Below, one piece after another: positions 51,901 through 57,900 of a DNA stretch of 64,000 nt (its first letter is position 1; every line of letters begins with the position of its first letter). The stretch is from Anodontia alba (taxonomy: Eukaryota > Mollusca > Bivalvia > Lucinida > Lucinidae). The DNA lies in the NCBI GenBank assembly GCA_964016985.1, contig OZ024823.1:31564104-31628103 (forward strand), in the 5' to 3' direction. The notes under the pieces were generated by a model. It was not told where the DNA came from. It searched no databases and worked only from the letters and a program-made list of their open reading frames with translations. Both the position numbers and the translations under genes were made by a program.

Positions 51901-54900
51901 TGTCTTCAAGATTAACATATAACATCACTGGACCACGAAATATAGTTCACAGTGACCTATATTTACTTTTAGGTCAACTGTGGGATCATACCAATTCATA
52001 ATCCCAAACAATGACTTTCATACATCAAATAACAGTCAAGACATAAGGCAAAATCACTGGACAATGAAATATAGGTCAAGGTGACCTACATTTATTATGA
52101 TGTCAATTGAGGTGTCACACAGAACCAATGCCCCAAGTATCACATTAATCAATGAAACGGTCTTCAAGATATAAGGCAAAATCGCTGGAGCATAAAATTT
52201 TGGACAGTGATGTTGACCTTATTATACTGAATGCATGTTGATGTAATAAACATGTCTTATGCCCATCCTTCTTTATTAAGAAGTTGTTTGTATAAACAAA
52301 CTGCAATATACAACTTTATTGAGGCATCCAAGATTTTGACCTCTAGCCCAACCCAGGCGCATGACCCAGGGGTCTATAGATGCAGAGTTGAAGTGAACCC
52401 TCACAGGTACCCCCAATACCAAATATGAACAGTTTCTGAAAAGTGGCTGCAGAGATATACGTAATCAAAAACTTTGAAGTAAAATTTGGTTATAGCAGGT
52501 TTTACCAGATGGTATCACGGACAGACACAAGGAAGGATGGGAGGAAGAACAGATGGACAGACTAATGGACAGACGGAACCGACGAAAACAATATACCCCT
52601 TCGGCATACTTTGTATGCTAGGGGTATAAAAATGTGGTTGTTTTAGAAAGGTGCTTGCTTAATACAGGCAAATTTACACTTTAAAGGGATCAGAAAATAT
52701 AGCACTTTCATAATACATATTGTCTCTCAAGCAGTTTTCCAGTTACATAATTAATAATAAATGCAACTGGATATTATACTGATATGCATCAAAGGACCTG
52801 ATAGGACAGGATGAATGCATACATTGATCTGGGTCTTCTGAATATGGCCTTGTCATCTCTTTTCAAATGGCATGGCTCTATTATATGCTGACTCTTCCAT
52901 GTTATGTGGACCCTTGACATGGCTCTTTCTGCGAAACTCAGAGCTAAAGAACTAGGCTGTGGTACAATACATGTCATTACGAAAACTCACCTATTCAAAT
53001 ATATTGAAAATTTTACAACCAAAAAAAGGGAAAATTTTCAGATAAAAAAAATCTGATATTTTTCATATTTCTGCTCAAAAACATAGATTGTGGGTACTCA
53101 TTAGAACTGCCTCACTGAGGCAGTTCTAACGAGTACCCATAATCTATGTTTTTGAGCATAAATAAGAAAAATAATGTATACCCCTGTTTACCCCAGTTTT
53201 ACTATATAAAAGTGGGTTGAAGGGGGTCAAAACTATATAAGCATGTTTTCGTAATGTAGTTTCAGATTCGATGAGTATCCAGATAGATATTTTTATATTT
53301 CCATAAAAATCATATATTGTGGGTACTCATTAGAAGCACCTCAGTGAGGCACTTCTAATGAGTACCCACCACAAATGTTTTAGTGAGAAATAATAAAAAT
53401 TATCAATGTGTTTTCAGTTGAAGAAAATGCTTTCTATCTGGAGCTAGGATTTACCTGTGAATAATTCCATGGTAATGACAGTGTTCTAGAGCTGAAGCTA
53501 ACTGATACAGATACCATTTCACCACCTGTCAAAATACAGAAAAAAATAATTTCTTGATATAAAACTCTTTCATGTCAAATATTTTTCCTCCAAATAATTT
53601 TTATATTTCTTTCTGACTAGAAAATTATGTGCAATCTATCTACAGACTAAGTTAAAGGGTATTTATAAAATGTCTCACAGCACTGGAGTATGAAGCTCAT
53701 AAGTACAATTTAACACATTTGTATTTCAAAATTGTGTAATGTGATGTGTGTGCAAATGTGTGCCTTTGGTACTTCAGATTAAGGTTAATATAGTCTACTG
53801 GCTAGTGGCAAAAATTTTACTGACAAGCTAGTTTTGAGCTTAATTTTTACTTACTCGTATTAGCAACAAAGCGGTGTCAGCTGAGTTTACTTAACTAAAT
53901 AACAATATGCCATTTCTGAGGTAATAATATTTCAGACCAGTGACTTGGAAGATATCTCAATGATACCTTCACTTTATAATGTCTGGTTCAAGGCTTCTTT
54001 TAGATTTTGCTGGCCAAAATTATCAAAATGTTTTAGTATTGATGTACTTACATTTTCATCAAATGGTTCCTTCTGACTATCAATCTTCTGGGTCAGGTTA
54101 CCACCTTAAATAAAAGACAAACAAACTAAACATTTATAAAATAAGCATTCTGTCAAGCTTAACCTATTTATGCCTAGTGTCCCATAAAAGGAACATTGGC
54201 AAACAGTGCAGACTGAGATTAGATGTTGCAGAACATGATGTCTGATCAGGGCCTACACTGTTTGCAAAATACAGGAATTTCTATAAAACATAGTAATAAT
54301 AAAAATTAACCAGACACCCCTTCTACTACAAAACTGCCTGTACAAAGAATTGAGGTAGCATAGTCACTTGGAATAAATGGGTTAAATAAGAAGAGTGTGA
54401 TGACAGCAATGAGAATATATTGTGAGATCATTTCCACCAACATTTCTGGCTATATAAGTGTAGGGGGATACACATTCAAGAGGAACAAGACTGAGATGAA
54501 AATATTTACCTCCCCTCTCACTGTCTGAAGTGAAGGGTGGAGGAAGGGGTGATATTCTATAGGCAAAAAAATCTGCTTCCTCTTGTTTTGTTTTTTTTTT
54601 GGGGGGGGGGTTGTTTTTTTTTATTATTTTTATTTCTTATTATTATTTTTTTTAAATATTACAGTGCTAAGAAACTAAACTCCTGTCTGCAAAAAAAAAA
54701 GTCACCCTTTACCACTGAGCACTCTGGGTAATTTTTTTCAGCAAATGACATTTTGAAAAATATTTGTTTTTATTTTTCACAGAAAACAGGATGAAATTTC
54801 ATGTGAATGGTCTCCAATGGAGACAATTTGCATGAAATGCCAAATCCTGTTTTCTTGGATAAATAAGAAAAAATATCACCAATTTGTCGTCTGCTGAATT

Positions 54901-57900
54901 AGCCAAGAGAATGATAGAGCTTGAACCAATGGCAGCAAGCAAGTTCTTTCAGTATGTTCACTAAAAGGTTTCCTACAATTACAGATTGTACAAGGATCCT
55001 AGCATGATATAAGGCACATACATTACATCATATTTGTTTTCTCGTTTCTCTGTATGAAAATATATACTGGTATTATTGATACTCACTTAAACTGTCTTGC
55101 TTTGGAATCACCATAGCAAGCAGTTCCAACCGAGTGCTCACAACACATAAGGAGAAATAAGAAAAATGTCTGAAAAGTTTAATATGAGCTAAAAAGCACC
55201 TTAGTAGAGCCATTACTGATGAAGAATAAGTAAACACATGGGTAAGAAAGAAGCCAGTTCACATGTAAAGATTCTAAACTTACACACAAAAAAAAACTGA
55301 TCAGGGCCCATGCCATTTTAACATACCATATTTGAACTTTGCAAATCCCTTGCACCGGTCTGCCATACATTACGAAAACACGCCCAGTGATTTATTTACA
55401 ATTTTATACTTAGGCGTCCCGGGACTTGCTTGGGCTATGTAAAGTGAGTCCTACTAGAAAATCATTGCGTCCATTACAGAATTTTCCACTATAACTTTGT
55501 GAGTCCTGGGACTCACTGAGATTTAAAATGTGAGTCCCAAAGCAAAAATGTGAGTACGGGACTCGGAATGCGCAGGTAAAAAAATCACTGCACGCCTATT
55601 CAAATATATAGAAGATTTCACCTCCAAAAACTGAAAAAAAAATCAGATAAAAACCCCAATATTTTTCATATTTACGCTCAAAACATAGATTGTGGGTACT
55701 CATTAGAACCGCCTCGGCAAGGTGGTTCTAACGAGTAACCACAATCTATGTTTTCGACAAAACTAAGAAAAATAATGTATACCCCTGTAAACCCCAGTTT
55801 TACTATATAAAAGTGGGGTTTAAGGGGGTCAACATTATATAGACATGTTTTCGTGATGGCTCCAGATAACACATAGCCCCACATATGTCACTCGTTCCAA
55901 CCAAAAAAAAACTACTGATATTTTTCTTTTATTTCTCCAATGAAACACATTGTGGATACTCATTAGAAGTGCCTCACTGGGGCACTTCTAATGAGTACTC
56001 ACAATGTATGTTTTTTGTGAAGAAATAAGAGAAATACATGTATATTTATATGGGTATCCCTACATATCCTGTAGTATGTGATATACGCACCTTATATCAT
56101 GCTATGATCATCTGTAATTATAGGAAACCTTTTAGTGAACATACTGAAAGAGCTTGCTTGCTTTGCCATTTGTTTAAGCTCTACCACTCTCGGATAATTC
56201 AGCAAACGACAAATTGGTGATGTTTTTTTTTCTAATTTTACAAGAAAACAGCATTTGGCATTTCAAGCAAATCATCTCCAATGAAGACTATTTGCATGAA
56301 GTTTCAAATCCTGTTTTCTGTGAAAAAAATAAGAGAAATATTTCAAAATGTCATCTGCTGAAAATTTTTCCCAGAATGCTACATCTGGATAAGGTGCTGG
56401 CTGCATGAGAAGATACATTGTATTTATGTACTTACTGTATCTTAATTATGGGTATTCTCTGGAACCTGTTCAGGGGTCTTTTCTATTTCTCATACATTCT
56501 AACATTTTTTTTTATAAAGAGGGCCAATACCAAAGTCCCCTGAACTGAGCTCCCAGCTAGCATTCTACGTAAATCTACATCGGGCCGTCATCGGGCCGTC
56601 AGCTACCCTGACGGGCCGATGACGGCCCAATATAGATTTAAGTAGAATGCTGACTGGGCTGTGACCAGAAAGTATATACACACCTGAACACACCACCTAA
56701 AAAGAAAATTTTTGCTGCCATCCAACTTTAACAGCAGACAAACTTGTAGCAAAAAACATGTAAATATAGCATGATCATTTCAATTTACATGTATTTGGTA
56801 ATGACTTGACATTGTGGCAACATCAAAACATTACTTTTATAATGTGTTTGCTGAGAACCAGATATGTCACATGGACTGTTTTCATGTTTAAAATAAGATG
56901 GTAAGATTTAAGAAGTCTGCATCTCTGAACCATATGGAACATTTAAATCGTTTCCATAGAATTATTGTCAATTTGGCATGTGTGATACATAAAAACTACC
57001 CACCATTAGCATACTCCAGTTATCAGTAATGTGTAATGGCATATGTATGTATATATATTTATACATGTATATATTTCTTAGAATAAATTCTAGACCTCAG
57101 GCACAGCACAGCTTTGATGTCTGAGGGTTACTAAAACAAATGGCAGAAATCCTAAAATAATCACTATAACGTGTTATCATCCAGGAAGTAGTTGTCAAAG
57201 ATGAAAAGTAAGAGCTACGAAGTTGAAAACACCTGTATAATATATGGTATGTTAAATTTGCATGTATGGTTCATAAAAACTACCCACCATTAGCATACTC
57301 CAGTTCAATCAACAATGTATCCCCATCCAGGAAGTGATTGTAATAAGTGATAATATTGGCATGGTTTAGCAGTGATAAAACATCAATCTCATTTATAGCA
57401 TCTCGCTGTTCTTTCTCTCCCAGTCTTCCAAGTTTAATCTCCTTCCATACCACAAGAGAATTGTCCTGGTAACAAAGCAGGAAAGAAATCTCAAATGGAG
57501 ATTATTGACTTTTGTAAAGTATTAGTGAGCTAAATAAAGGTAAATCTATACATTTTAAAGGGAGACAATTCTGTAAAATGTTTTTTGCAAACTTCTGGAA
57601 ATGGATATAAGAACAAGAGGCCCATGGGCCATGAATTGCTCACCTGATAAAAACAGCCATTGCATACAAATATAGTCCAAGGGCAAGGGAAGATAACTGC
57701 AAAATGCTGACAGTAGCTAAACACTTTTACTACTTTAATCATATATATGTTGTAAGTTTCAGCCATGAGAGAAAATGATTTTTTAACGTTTTCCCCATAA
57801 ATGCATTGGGGCGCAAATCTGATCTTGCCGTTAAAGGTCAAAAGTCAACCTTTGACCATCATTTGAATACACTTGGTAGACCTTGAGTTCGTGATGCTAT

